This document shows, piece by piece, positions 1 to 8,641 of a stretch of DNA of 64,000 nt. The translations under genes were made by a program, and so were the position numbers. This DNA is from Pirellulales bacterium. Lineage in GTDB: Bacteria > Planctomycetota > Planctomycetia > Pirellulales > JACPPG01. The stretch spans positions 216,213-280,212 of the forward strand of contig DASYDW010000010.1 of assembly GCA_036499395.1 (NCBI GenBank), in the 5' to 3' direction. How positions within the stretch are numbered: position 1 is the first letter of the stretch; the number at the start of each line of letters is the position of its first letter. Below the pieces are notes generated by a model. It was not told the origin of the DNA. It made no database searches and saw only the letters and a list, made by a program, of their open reading frames with translations.

Positions 1-1
1 A

Positions 2-268
2 ATTACGCCGGACGAAGTTCCCGATCGCACCGTGGTGCAGGTGCGTCACGGCGTCCTGGCCGATCGCGCGATGCAAAACGAATCTTCGGACATGCGGCCC
101 AGGCGGACGCTTCGCGGGCCTGTGTGGTTCGAGCGGATGGACACCAACGGCGATGGGGACCTTTCGCCGCGAGAATTCCTCGGGACCGTCGAACGCTTCG
201 CCGAGTTCGACACGAACCACGACGGATTCATCGACCCGCAAGAAGCCGAACGGGCCGGAACGAAATAG
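2..268 (+). CDS. EF-hand domain protein, C-terminal part (5' end outside window)
   Basis: The reading frame is open from the left edge and stops at 268, so only the last 88 or so residues are visible. Two EF-hand calcium loops stand in tandem: DTNGDGDLSPREF and DTNHDGFIDPQEA. Each has acidic residues at loop positions 1, 3 and 5 and a Glu at position 12. Such EF-hand tails are common on secreted planctomycete proteins, where they bind calcium or mediate contacts. The N-terminal domain is not visible, so the full function cannot be given. Confidence 0.75.
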   Translation: MTPDEVPDRTVVQVRHGVLADRAMQNESSDMRPRRTLRGPVWFERMDTNGDGDLSPREFLGTVERFAEFDTNHDGFIDPQEAERAGTK

Positions 269-309
269 CATTCGGCCGGTCGCGAAGTTGGCTAGTCAAA
301 GGGTGCCAG

Positions 310-492
310 CTATTCCGCCTCGGCCCAGATGCGCACTTCGCCACCGTCCTCAACCTCGACGTGGATCACGTTCGGACGGCAACAGACGGGGCAGTCTTCG
401 ACGTATTGCTGGCTCTCGCCGGCCGATAGGTCGAGCGGAATGACGATCTCTTCGCCGCAGGCGTCGCAAATGTAACTGGCTTCATCCTGCAT
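310..492 (-). CDS. CPXCG-type small zinc-ribbon protein
   Basis: This 60-residue protein carries two cysteine pairs, CDAC near residue 9 and CPVC near residue 35, which should form one zinc ribbon. The rest is acidic and ends in EVRIWAEAE. Length and spacing fit the CPXCG-motif cysteine-rich family, whose function is not known. It stands alone on the minus strand, convergent with the EF-hand gene. The zinc-ribbon assignment is clear; any role is not. Confidence 0.75.
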   Translation of the reverse strand: MQDEASYICDACGEEIVIPLDLSAGESQQYVEDCPVCCRPNVIHVEVEDGGEVRIWAEAE

Positions 493-548
493 CGAATCGC
501 AAACCGCTCGACGTTGCTTGCCGTCCCGGACTCGCGGCCGGAACGCGA

Positions 549-1895
549 CTACAGATCGGTGTGAAAGAGGCGGAACGTTTTGTAGCGGCGTCCGCCGACT
601 TTTTCAATCGTGCGATTGATTAGATCGTTGTCTTCCAGAGTCCAGCTCAGCTCGGCGCCGGTGTACCCCAAAGCCAGGCCGGCGGCGAGCGATCGCAGGA
701 TGAACATCTCGACCACGCCGCGGCGGCGGAATTTTTCCACGACGCCCAGCACGGCCATCCGTCCGCTTTTGATGTGCCGCATGTTGTACAACAGCCGCGC
801 CAGGCCGATCGGGATACCGAGCGTCGTCAAGCGGCCATTCAAGGGACGCGTGGCCTCGTTGAAATCGGGCAGCGTAATGCACAGGCCGGCCGGCTCGCCA
901 TCAACCTCGGCCAGCAGGATCAATTCCGGGGCGGCGTATTTCTTCAGCTCGAATGCCATGTGATGGAATTCGGCATCGGTCATTTTGACGAAGCCCCAGC
1001 TCTTTTCCCACGAACGATTGTAGGCATCGTGGCAGCGGGCAACTTCAGCGTCGAAATTCGCGTGCGAAAGAGGACGCACGACGGCACCGCCGCGCCCGGC
1101 AAATCGCTCGGCACGCTTGGCCCATTTGTGCAGCATGTCGCACGAATCGTCGAACCACCACGCGTACAAGTCCTTGGCCTTGGTAAGTTGCCAACCTTCG
1201 AGCAGCCGCGCGTAGTACGGCGGGTTGTGGTTCATCATCACGCGCTGCGGTGTATCGAATCCTTCGATCAACAGCCCACAAGGATTGTTGGTCGAGTAGT
1301 CGATCGGTCCCAGCATCTGAGTGCGGCCGCGGCGGCGCAACCAATTCGCCGCGGCGTCGAGCAGCGCCGAGGCGACGTCCTGATCGTCGATGCATTCGAA
1401 CATGCCGAAGCAGCCGGTGTTGGTCTCGTGCTGCTCGTTGTAGTTGGGATCGTCGCTTACCAGGACACGGCCAACCAGTTGCCCCTGGTCATAGGCCAGA
1501 AACTGCGTCGCCGCACCATGCAAATAGAACGGATGCTTGCGCGGATCGAGGAACGCTTTCACTTCGAGCAACAACGGGGGGGACCAATTCTTGTCCCCCT
1601 CGTAGATGCGCCACGGGAATTTGATAAAGGCGTCGCGATCACGGCGCGTCTTCACTTCGCGAACCACGATGTCGCCCTGCGGCCGGCGCGCTACCGAAGT
1701 CACGGGCGCGGCCATTGACGGTACGATGCGCTCCACTGGTCGAGTCCGTTGGTCCGCGATCGGCACGCGGGGCTCGGGCGGAGCGATGACTTCCGACGGC
1801 TGGGGAACCAGCCGGGCGTCGATGGGTGTCGCGGGAAATCCTGGGGGCTGAATGCGCACGGTAGTTCCGATAAAGCGTACGGTGTCGGTGTTCAT
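549..1895 (-). CDS. GNAT-like N-acyltransferase domain protein
   Basis: This 448-residue protein has a Pro-rich N-terminus of about 75 residues that looks disordered. A long domain follows, with GNAT-like elements: FLAYDQGQLVGRVLVSDDPN near residue 135 and RMAVLGVVEKFRRRGVVEMF near residue 380, where RRRGV resembles the acyl-CoA loop. It probably belongs to the large bacterial family of about 370-residue GNAT-like proteins of unknown substrate. It is transcribed divergently from an alpha-oxoamine synthase 240 bases away, which suggests work on an amino-ketone or sphingoid-like lipid; that link is inference. The disordered leader leaves the start uncertain. Confidence 0.65.
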   Translation of the reverse strand: MNTDTVRFIGTTVRIQPPGFPATPIDARLVPQPSEVIAPPEPRVPIADQRTRPVERIVPSMAAPVTSVARRPQGDIVVREVKTRRDRDAFIKFPWRIYEGDKNWSPPLLLEVKAFLDPRKHPFYLHGAATQFLAYDQGQLVGRVLVSDDPNYNEQHETNTGCFGMFECIDDQDVASALLDAAANWLRRRGRTQMLGPIDYSTNNPCGLLIEGFDTPQRVMMNHNPPYYARLLEGWQLTKAKDLYAWWFDDSCDMLHKWAKRAERFAGRGGAVVRPLSHANFDAEVARCHDAYNRSWEKSWGFVKMTDAEFHHMAFELKKYAAPELILLAEVDGEPAGLCITLPDFNEATRPLNGRLTTLGIPIGLARLLYNMRHIKSGRMAVLGVVEKFRRRGVVEMFILRSLAAGLALGYTGAELSWTLEDNDLINRTIEKVGGRRYKTFRLFHTDL

Positions 1896-2136
1896 GGGAG
1901 CGCCTTGCTCGGTGGCTGGTGAGAGGAGTGATCCTGATACCAGCAGAAGCGCAATCCACGGCGTTTTGTTTCGGCGAATTTCTCCGACGTCACGACGGAT
2001 TCGGCTTCCGTAAGTTTACCGCGCCAGCGAGGTAACAACTGCGAATTATTTGCGCTGCTGATAGGGGCATAACGTTGCCCACTTTTCAGCCCCATTATTC
2101 GCCCCAAAGGTTGGGGTCAAGCCAGGAGCCTTTGCC

Positions 2137-3477
2137 ATGCCCCCCGAGATTGCCCACGCCGAACCGACGATTGCCGACGTTTCACTCCCTTTCACCACGG
2201 CGCCCACGACCACGATCGAGATCGACGAGCAATTCTCGTTGGCGAACCTGCTGCGAGCACGCGAGGCGGGCATGGGAATCCGCGAGCTGGCCCCGATTTT
2301 CAAGCAGGCGGTACATCACTTTCAGTCCGTTGGGCAAAACCTCTACGGCCGAGTTCTTCTGGCACCCAGCGACGCCGCGGCCACGGTGGAATACCCGTTC
2401 GACGCCGACCGGCGCGACATGATTATCCTGGCCTCGAACAACTATCTGGGACTGACCAATCATCCACGCATCGTGCGCGCCGCACAACAAGCGGCAGCGC
2501 AATACGGAACCGGATCGGGCAGCTCGCCCTTGCTGGTCGGCACGTTTCCCATTACTCGCGAGTTGGAAGCGAAGCTGGCGACCTTCAAAGGGGCGGAAGA
2601 AGCTTGCGTCTTCGCGACAGGCTACTCGGCGAACGTTGGCGTGATCTCGGCCGTGGCTGGCAAGGACGACGTCGTGATCCTCGATCGCTTGGCGCACGCC
2701 AGCATGGTCGACGGTGCGAAGCTATCCGGCGCACAGGTCAAGGTATTCCATCACAACGACGCGGCTCACCTGGATCGAGTGCTCGAGCGAAATCGATCGG
2801 CGCGGACCAAGGTCGTGGCCGTCGAAGGCATCTACAGCATGGACGGCGACATCGCGCCCTTGGATCAGATCTGGCAGGTCGCGCGCCGGCACAATGCGCT
2901 GTTGTTGGTGGACGAGGCGCATTCGACCGGGGTGCTCGGGCCGGGCGGGCGCGGGGCAGCGGCCTACTTCGGACTGGAAGGCGAGATCGACTTGCACGTT
3001 GGCACCTTGAGCAAGGCACTCGGCGCGTGCGGCGGATTCGTAGCCGGCAAAAGTGATCTCGTGACGTACATTCGCTATTTCGCACGGAGCGGCATGTTTT
3101 CGACCGCACCATCGCCGATGGTGCTGGCCGCGGCGAGCGCCGCGATCGATGTGATCCACGACGAGCCGGAACGCCGCGAACGGCTGTGGGAAAACTGCCG
3201 CTTCATGCACGAAGGGCTACTGCGAATCGGATTGCGCACGAGCCAGGCCGCTAGCCCCGTGATCCCGGTGATCATCGGCGAGATGAAAGCGCTGCGCGAA
3301 ATGACCTTAGCGTTGCATCGCGACAATATCTGCGTGAACTCGGTCCCATTCCCAGCCGTGCCGCTCGGCAGCGAACGATTGCGCATCAGCCTGACGGCGA
3401 ATCACACGATCGAGCAACTGCGCCAAGCCTTGGAATCGCTCAAACGAGCGGCCCGCAACGCGGGAGTGCTGAGATAG
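2137..3477 (+). CDS. Alpha-oxoamine synthase (8-amino-7-oxononanoate synthase / serine palmitoyltransferase / KBL family)
   Basis: This PLP enzyme of 446 residues condenses an amino acid with an acyl-CoA and releases CO2. Family marks in order are NNYLGL, GTGSGSSPLLVGT, VDEAHSTGVLGPGGRG with the PLP-contacting Asp and His, and TLSKALGACGG with the Schiff-base lysine. An N-terminal extension of about 90 residues before NNYLGL is longer than in BioF and resembles serine palmitoyltransferase-like members. No biotin genes are nearby. The divergent GNAT-like gene points to lipid or secondary-metabolite synthesis rather than biotin, but the substrate cannot be told from sequence alone. Confidence 0.85.
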   Translation: MPPEIAHAEPTIADVSLPFTTAPTTTIEIDEQFSLANLLRAREAGMGIRELAPIFKQAVHHFQSVGQNLYGRVLLAPSDAAATVEYPFDADRRDMIILASNNYLGLTNHPRIVRAAQQAAAQYGTGSGSSPLLVGTFPITRELEAKLATFKGAEEACVFATGYSANVGVISAVAGKDDVVILDRLAHASMVDGAKLSGAQVKVFHHNDAAHLDRVLERNRSARTKVVAVEGIYSMDGDIAPLDQIWQVARRHNALLLVDEAHSTGVLGPGGRGAAAYFGLEGEIDLHVGTLSKALGACGGFVAGKSDLVTYIRYFARSGMFSTAPSPMVLAAASAAIDVIHDEPERRERLWENCRFMHEGLLRIGLRTSQAASPVIPVIIGEMKALREMTLALHRDNICVNSVPFPAVPLGSERLRISLTANHTIEQLRQALESLKRAARNAGVLR

Positions 3478-3490
3478 TAGTCGGTAGGCG

Positions 3491-3561
3491 GTAGCTAGTA
3501 GTCAGTGAAGAGGGGCACGCAGCCTCGAATTGCTGATTACCAACTACTGACTACCAGCTAC
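3491..3561. terminator. Long-loop hairpin between convergent genes
   Basis: Arms GTAGCTAGTAGTCAGT (3491-3506) and ACTGACTACCAGCTAC (3546-3561) pair with one mismatch around a 39-base loop. It sits between the converging synthase and crcB and covers the crcB stop codon. It may end transcription from both sides, although no T-run follows. Related CTACC/ACTACTGA sequence recurs near 40500 and 59080. Confidence 0.45.
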
Positions 3562-3953
3562 TGCGTCATCGTCGGCACGCCAAAGTAGTAGCCGGCCAGG
3601 CGGAATCCGCACCACACGGCCACCAGCCCCAAGACGCAACTGAGCACCACGTTTAAGAGGGCGAGCGCCATCTTTCCTTCTTGGGCCATGAGAAATGTTT
3701 CGAGGCTGAACGCAGAAAACGTGGTGAAGCCCCCCAGCACACCTACGATCAGTCCGAGGCGGATTTCATCACGCACCGGAAACGGGCCGCTGAACATCGC
3801 GTACAGAATGCCGATCAACAGGCAGCCGAGAAGATTCACCGAAACGGTGCCCAAGGGGAACGCCCAGCCGGTGAGACTGTAGACGGTGCCTTGCATCCAG
3901 TAACGGGCCAGCGATCCGAACGCCCCGCCGCAGGCGATGAAGATCCATTTCAT
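3558..3953 (-). CDS. crcB: CrcB/FluC fluoride ion channel
   Basis: This 131-residue protein has four hydrophobic spans, the usual size for the Fluc family, which exports fluoride through a dual-topology dimer in the inner membrane. Hallmarks are GGAFGSLARYW at the N-terminus, GTVSVNLLGCLLIG in the second span, and GVLGGFTTFSAFS with the conserved TTFS and phenylalanines of the fluoride path. It is a single-gene unit. No fluoride riboswitch consensus was recognised upstream. Confidence 0.93.
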   Translation of the reverse strand: MKWIFIACGGAFGSLARYWMQGTVYSLTGWAFPLGTVSVNLLGCLLIGILYAMFSGPFPVRDEIRLGLIVGVLGGFTTFSAFSLETFLMAQEGKMALALLNVVLSCVLGLVAVWCGFRLAGYYFGVPTMTQ

Positions 3954-4642
3954 GCGCGTTTTCCAAGTCGCGGTTTATGAAGTGAGGAGAACGGTAGCGG
4001 CTTTGCGAGCATAGCATACGTGAGCCGACGCGGGCCTGACGCGCGGAACGTGCCCGGCTATCTAGAGGCTTTGATCGAGATCGCCTTATCGTCACGATGG
4101 CTGAGATCGTGAAACCAGCCTCGCTGCGCGACCTATCCACGGTGCGGAATTCGCTTATCGACACGCCGGCCAAGGACGACGTTCTTCGCCCCGACGGCAA
4201 GGTACGGCACACCGGTCTCCCCCGCAGCCAGGACCTCGACGGTTAACCCCCCGGGGCGACGATGCCCTGGGCTTACGGAACTATGCTCCCGAAGTCCGAG
4301 ATCGTGACCTCCTGCAGCCCGGCGTCGCCCCCTCGCTGCCAAAATGGCACCTCAGGTCAGCTTCTCACGCGGCGCACGCGAATGGGCGCCAAGCCATTTT
4401 CTGCAACGCCTTGCTGCGTAGTGGTTTGCCATTTAGCCCGAGGGCGTGGCACACGCATTGCTTTTAGACGGCCCACGGAGCGGTCTCTGCCAATATTGCT
4501 AGAGGTCGCGGCACCCTTTCGCCAAACCACCAGACTAATACAACTGTGGGACTTGTCGCCGCACTGGCCACGCTAACGCGGCTGCGCACGCAACGGCGGA
4601 CGGCTGTCCCAAATTTCACTCGCCCAACAGGAGGAATCCGCT
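3954..4642. other. Long intergenic region before groEL (689 bases)
   Basis: No convincing gene is present; short frames here lack family motifs and have poor start sites. The only feature singled out is a sigma-54-like promoter at 4447-4462. No CIRCE inverted repeat (TTAGCACTC...GAGTGCTAA) is present. Confidence 0.5.
4447..4462 (+). promoter_or_regulatory. Sigma-54 (-24/-12) promoter upstream of groEL
   Basis: TGGCACACGCATTGCT matches the RpoN consensus TGGCAC-N5-TTGCW in every specified base. The GG (4448-4449) and GC (4460-4461) doublets are exactly 12 bases apart. A start near 4473 would give a leader of about 170 bases before groEL at 4643. No activator binding site was identified. Confidence 0.55.
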
Positions 4643-6355
4643 GTGGCAAAACAGATGGTGTTCGATGACGAGGCTCGTCAGCCGCTCTTGGCAGGCGTCT
4701 CAAAGCTGGCCCGGGCCGTTCGCAGTACCCTCGGGCCGCGTGGCCGTAACGCCGTGCTGGACAAGGGCTGGGGCTCGCCGAAGGTCACCAAGGACGGCGT
4801 GACCGTTGCCGAAGACATCGAGCTTGAGGATGCCTTCGAGAACCTGGGCGCGCAACTCGTCAAGGAAGCCGCCAGCAAGACGAATGACGTCGCGGGCGAC
4901 GGCACCACGACTGCCACCGTACTGGCCGAAGCGATCTTCCGCGAAGGGCTAAAAATGATCTCGGCCGGCGCCGATCCGATGGCCCTGCAGCGCGGTATCC
5001 ATAAGGCCACCGATGCGCTCGTCGAGGCGATCAAGAAGCTAGCCACGCCGATCAACGAAAAGAACAAGACCGAGATCAAGCAGGTCGCCACGATCGCCGG
5101 CAACGGCGACGCCAGCATCGGCGAAGTGCTGTCGGACGCGTTCTTGAAAGTCGGCAAAGACGGCGTCATCACCGTCGAAGAAGGCAAGCAGGCCGAAACG
5201 ACCGTCGAAGTGGTCGAAGGCATGCAGTTCGATCGCGGCTATCTCTCGCCACACTTCGTCACGAATCAGGACAGCCAGACCGTCGAGTTGGAAAACTGCT
5301 ACCTGCTGATTTACGAAGAAAAGATCTCGAGTGCCAAGAGCCTGGTGCCGTTGCTCGAAGCCATCAGTAAGTCGGCCAAGCCGCTGTTGATCATTGCCGA
5401 GGACGTCGAAGGCGAGGCTCTGGCCACGCTGGTCGTCAACAAGATGCGAGGCATTCTGAATGTCGCCGCGGTAAAGGCCCCGGGCTACGGCGATCGTCGC
5501 AAGGCGATGCTGGGTGACCTGGCCGTGCTGACCGGCGGCACGGCGATCTTCAAAGACCTGGGCATTCAGCTCGACGCAGTCAAGCTGACGGACTTGGGAC
5601 GTGCGAAGAAGATCATCATCGACTCTGAAAACACGACGCTGGTCGGCGGCGCCGGCAAAAAGCCGGACATCGACGGCCGCGCCGAGCAGATTCGCCGCGA
5701 AATCGAGGTCACGGAAAGCGATTACGATCGCGAGAAGCTGCAAGAGCGTCTGGCCAAGCTGGCCGGCGGTGTGGCCCAGATCAATTGCGGTGCCGCGACC
5801 GAGACCGAGATGAAGGAGCGCAAGGCGCTGTTGGAAGATGCAAAGGCCGCGACGCAAGCCGCGCTCGAAGAAGGCATCGTTCCCGGCGGTGGCGTGGCCC
5901 TGATCCGCAGTGAAAAGGCTCTCGACAAGCTCGATCTCAAGGGAGACGAGGCACTGGGCGCGAAGATCATCCGCAATGTGCTCGACTATCCGCTACGTGC
6001 GATCGCCACTAACGCCGGCGTCGACGGCGCCGTGGTCGTAAATCGTGTTCGCCACCTGAAGGGGAAGAACGAAGGCTACGACGCCGACAAGGCGCAATAC
6101 TGCGACCTGGTGGCGGCGGGTATCATCGATCCGGCCAAGGTGGTTCGCACCGCTTTGCAGAATGCGGCCAGCGTGGCCGCGTTGCTGCTGACCACGGAGG
6201 CGCTCGTCACCGAGATTCCCAAGGAAGAGGAAGAAGGGGGCGACCATCACGCACACGACCACGGCATGGGTGGTATGGGCGGAATGGGTGGAGGCATGGG
6301 AGGTATGGGTGGCATGGGGGGCATGGATATGGGTGGTATGGGCGGCATGATGTAA
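4643..6355 (+). CDS. groEL: 60-kDa chaperonin GroEL (copy 1, GGM tail)
   Basis: This 570-residue chaperonin forms the double-ring folding chamber capped by GroES. It carries the ATP-site motif [10 protein letters not shown], the apical [15 protein letters not shown] segment and the equatorial [12 protein letters not shown] motif. The C-terminus is a long Gly-Gly-Met tail preceded by a histidine-rich stretch (DHHAHDHG), longer than in E. coli GroEL (548 residues). The GTG start has a strong GGAGGA site a few bases upstream. It lies before, not after, groES. A sigma-54-like promoter upstream suggests regulated expression. Confidence 0.96.
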   Translation: MAKQMVFDDEARQPLLAGVSKLARAVRSTLGPRGRNAVLDKGWGSPKVTKDGVTVAEDIELEDAFENLGAQLVKEAASKTNDVAGDGTTTATVLAEAIFREGLKMISAGADPMALQRGIHKATDALVEAIKKLATPINEKNKTEIKQVATIAGNGDASIGEVLSDAFLKVGKDGVITVEEGKQAETTVEVVEGMQFDRGYLSPHFVTNQDSQTVELENCYLLIYEEKISSAKSLVPLLEAISKSAKPLLIIAEDVEGEALATLVVNKMRGILNVAAVKAPGYGDRRKAMLGDLAVLTGGTAIFKDLGIQLDAVKLTDLGRAKKIIIDSENTTLVGGAGKKPDIDGRAEQIRREIEVTESDYDREKLQERLAKLAGGVAQINCGAATETEMKERKALLEDAKAATQAALEEGIVPGGGVALIRSEKALDKLDLKGDEALGAKIIRNVLDYPLRAIATNAGVDGAVVVNRVRHLKGKNEGYDADKAQYCDLVAAGIIDPAKVVRTALQNAASVAALLLTTEALVTEIPKEEEEGGDHHAHDHGMGGMGGMGGGMGGMGGMGGMDMGGMGGMM

Positions 6356-6439
6356 ATCGTCCCGCGCCAGCCCAAGCGACCCTCACCTACCAATAAAATC
6401 ATCAGCAAACACATTCATAGATAAGAACGGATAACTGCC

Positions 6440-6739
6440 ATGAAGAACGTCAAATTGCGCCCTCTGGACGATCGTGTCGTAGTCGAGCCGCGTGAAGCCG
6501 AGGAACGGACCGCCGGCGGAATCGTGCTGCCGGACTCGGCCAAGGAAAAGCCGCAACGCGGCAAGGTCGTTTCGGTCGGCCCCGGCAAGCTGCTGGATAG
6601 CGGCAACCGCGGTCAACTTTCGGTTTCGGTCGGCGACGAAGTGATCTACGGCAAGTACTCGGGCACCGAGATTGAGCTCGACGGCCGTGACGTGAAGATC
6701 CTGCGCGAGACCGACATTCTGGCCAAAGTGGTGAACTAA
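6440..6739 (+). CDS. groES: 10-kDa co-chaperonin GroES
   Basis: This 99-residue protein has the usual GroES length and is the heptameric lid of the GroEL chamber. It shows the N-terminal [16 protein letters not shown] strand, a mobile loop with [14 protein letters not shown] that contacts GroEL, and the [19 protein letters not shown] core. It lies between two groEL genes, 84 bases after the first and 106 before the second, and could serve both. Its last 21 bases, including the stop, are duplicated directly downstream. Confidence 0.96.
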   Translation: MKNVKLRPLDDRVVVEPREAEERTAGGIVLPDSAKEKPQRGKVVSVGPGKLLDSGNRGQLSVSVGDEVIYGKYSGTEIELDGRDVKILRETDILAKVVN

Positions 6740-6760
6740 CTGGCCAAAGTAGTGAGCTAA
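6719..6760 (+). repeat. Tandem duplication of the groES 3' end
   Basis: Bases 6719-6739 (ending the gene as L-A-K-V-V-N-stop) are followed at once by 6740-6760, which differ at two positions and would read L-A-K-V-V-S-stop. This is a 21-base tandem duplication with in-frame stops, probably from slippage. The second copy is not translated. Confidence 0.85.
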
Positions 6761-6845
6761 GCGCAAACGCTCTCAAAAAAATTGCCTTCGGCTTACCAGC
6801 CAATACTGCGGTAAGCACATCAAGATATTCAAGGAAACGTCAACC

Positions 6846-8462
6846 GTGCCCAAGCAATTGCTGTTCGAAGATCAGGCCCGGGCCAAGATGCTCAAAGGGG
6901 TCGAGAAACTAGCGAACGCCGTCGCCATTACGATGGGTCCGACCGGCCGGAACGTGATCATCAACAAGTCGTTCGGCGGACCCACCGTCACCAAGGACGG
7001 CGTCACGGTCAGCAAAGAGGTCGAGCTGGAAGACCACTTCGAGAACATGGGCGCAAAGCTCGTGAACGAAGTCGCGTCGAAGACCTCGGATATTGCCGGC
7101 GACGGCACCACGACGGCCACCGTGCTGGCCCGTGCGATCTTCAAGGAAGGCACCCGCAACATCGCCGCGGGCAGCAACCCGATGGCGGTTCGCCGCGGTA
7201 TCGAGAAGGCGGTTGAAGCCGCGATCGAGCACCTCAAGTCGCTGGCCAAGCCGGTGTCGAGCAAGGAAGAGATCGCCCAGGTTGGCTCGATCAGCGCCAA
7301 CAACGATCGCGCGATTGGCGACCTGCTGGCTGACGCGATGGAAAAGGTCGGCAAGGACGGCGTGATCACGGTCGAAGAAGGCAAGGGAACCGAGACCACG
7401 CTGGAGTTGGTCGAGGGCATGCAGTTCGACAAGGGCTTTATCTCGCCGTATTTCATCAATCGTCCGGCCGAGATGGAATGCCTGCTCGAAAACGCCTTGA
7501 TCCTGATTTTCGAAAAGAAGATCGGCAATCTCCGCGAACTGATTCCGCTGTTGGAGAAGAGCAGCCAGTCGGGCAAGCCGCTTTTGATCATTGCCGAGGA
7601 CGTCGAGGGCGAGGCCCTGGCGACGTTGGTCGTGAACAAACTGCGTGGCGTGCTGAACATCTGTGCCGTGAAGGCGCCGGGCTTCGGCGATCGCCGTAAG
7701 GCCATGTTGGGCGATATTGCCGTGCTGACCGGCGGCACGCTGGTCAGCGAGGACCTGGGCCTGAAGCTCGAAAATCTGGGCCTCGAGCATTTGGGTCGTG
7801 CCAAGCAGATCAAGGTCAACAAGAACGATACCACGATCGTGCAAGGCGGCGGCAAGCCCGAAGAGATCAAGACTCGCATCCAGCAGATCCGCAATCAGAT
7901 CGAAGCCACGGAAAGCGAGTACGATCGCGAGAAGTTCCAAGAGCGTCTGGCGAAGCTGACCGGCGGCGTGGCGATCATTTCCGTCGGTGCCAGCAGCGAA
8001 GCCGACATGAAGCAGACCAAGGCCCGCGTCGAAGACGCGCTGCATGCCACGCGTGCCGCGGTCGAAGAAGGCATCCTGCCGGGCGGCGGCGTTGCCCTGC
8101 TGCGTTGCCGTGACGCGGTCGAAAAGGTGCGCGGTTCGGCTCGCGGCGACGAGAAGATCGGCGTCGACATCGTGCTGCATTCGCTCGAAGCACCGATGCG
8201 TCAGATCGTGGACAATTGCGGCATCGACGGCTCGGTCGTGGTTGACGAAGTCGGTCAAAAGCCGGCCAGCGTCGGTTACGATGCGAACAAGGCCGTCTAC
8301 GTCGATATGTTCAAGGCCGGCGTCATCGACCCGTTGAAGGTCGTACGCAGTGCGCTGCAGAACGCCGCCAGCATCGCGGCGCTGATGTTGACCACCGAAG
8401 CGCTCGTTACTAACCTCGACAAGGATGACAAGGGCAAGCGGGTCGAGGGAAGCGTGCGTTAA
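6846..8462 (+). CDS. groEL: 60-kDa chaperonin GroEL (copy 2, no GGM tail)
   Basis: This 538-residue second chaperonin has the same landmarks: [25 protein letters not shown] and [12 protein letters not shown]. It ends in a charged tail ([14 protein letters not shown]) instead of Gly-Gly-Met. The start is GTG, with AAGGAAA about ten bases upstream. The tail difference suggests the two copies are not redundant: the GGM tail lines the cavity floor in E. coli and affects folding of large clients. Planctomycetes often carry several divergent groEL copies. Confidence 0.95.
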   Translation: MPKQLLFEDQARAKMLKGVEKLANAVAITMGPTGRNVIINKSFGGPTVTKDGVTVSKEVELEDHFENMGAKLVNEVASKTSDIAGDGTTTATVLARAIFKEGTRNIAAGSNPMAVRRGIEKAVEAAIEHLKSLAKPVSSKEEIAQVGSISANNDRAIGDLLADAMEKVGKDGVITVEEGKGTETTLELVEGMQFDKGFISPYFINRPAEMECLLENALILIFEKKIGNLRELIPLLEKSSQSGKPLLIIAEDVEGEALATLVVNKLRGVLNICAVKAPGFGDRRKAMLGDIAVLTGGTLVSEDLGLKLENLGLEHLGRAKQIKVNKNDTTIVQGGGKPEEIKTRIQQIRNQIEATESEYDREKFQERLAKLTGGVAIISVGASSEADMKQTKARVEDALHATRAAVEEGILPGGGVALLRCRDAVEKVRGSARGDEKIGVDIVLHSLEAPMRQIVDNCGIDGSVVVDEVGQKPASVGYDANKAVYVDMFKAGVIDPLKVVRSALQNAASIAALMLTTEALVTNLDKDDKGKRVEGSVR

Positions 8463-8567
8463 GAATCGCGACGGTGCGTAGAATGACGTGGGGGCGCGGC
8501 AGACCGAAAGGTTCGCTTAACCCGTCACGTGGCGTGTACCGGCAGCGTTCGATGTGAATCAACCATC

Positions 8568-8601
8568 ACGGGCCGCCTCGATTGCCGGGGCGGCCCGTTT
8601 T
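8568..8601 (+). terminator. Rho-independent terminator after groEL copy 2
   Basis: Arms ACGGGCCGCC (8568-8577) and GGCGGCCCGT (8589-8598) form a ten-pair GC-rich stem, followed by TTTT. It ends 32-41 bases before dnaJ, so dnaJ-grpE probably has its own promoter or depends on read-through. Confidence 0.75.
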
Positions 8602-8641
8602 GCGATACGCTTTCCCCATCGGCGAAAGTGCCATGGTAACT

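Noticed and set aside
3954..4260. Fluoride riboswitch upstream of crcB
   Set aside because: The minus strand lacks the conserved GGNGAUGG...GCUGAUG-type segments in the expected order.
4133..4342. Short minus-strand frame that might be an amidase fragment
   Set aside because: Sixty-nine codons with no start site and no motif; likely chance.
4262..4642. CIRCE element or HrcA site before the groEL genes
   Set aside because: No TTAGCACTC-N9-GAGTGCTAA-like inverted repeat was found before any of the groEL or groES genes.
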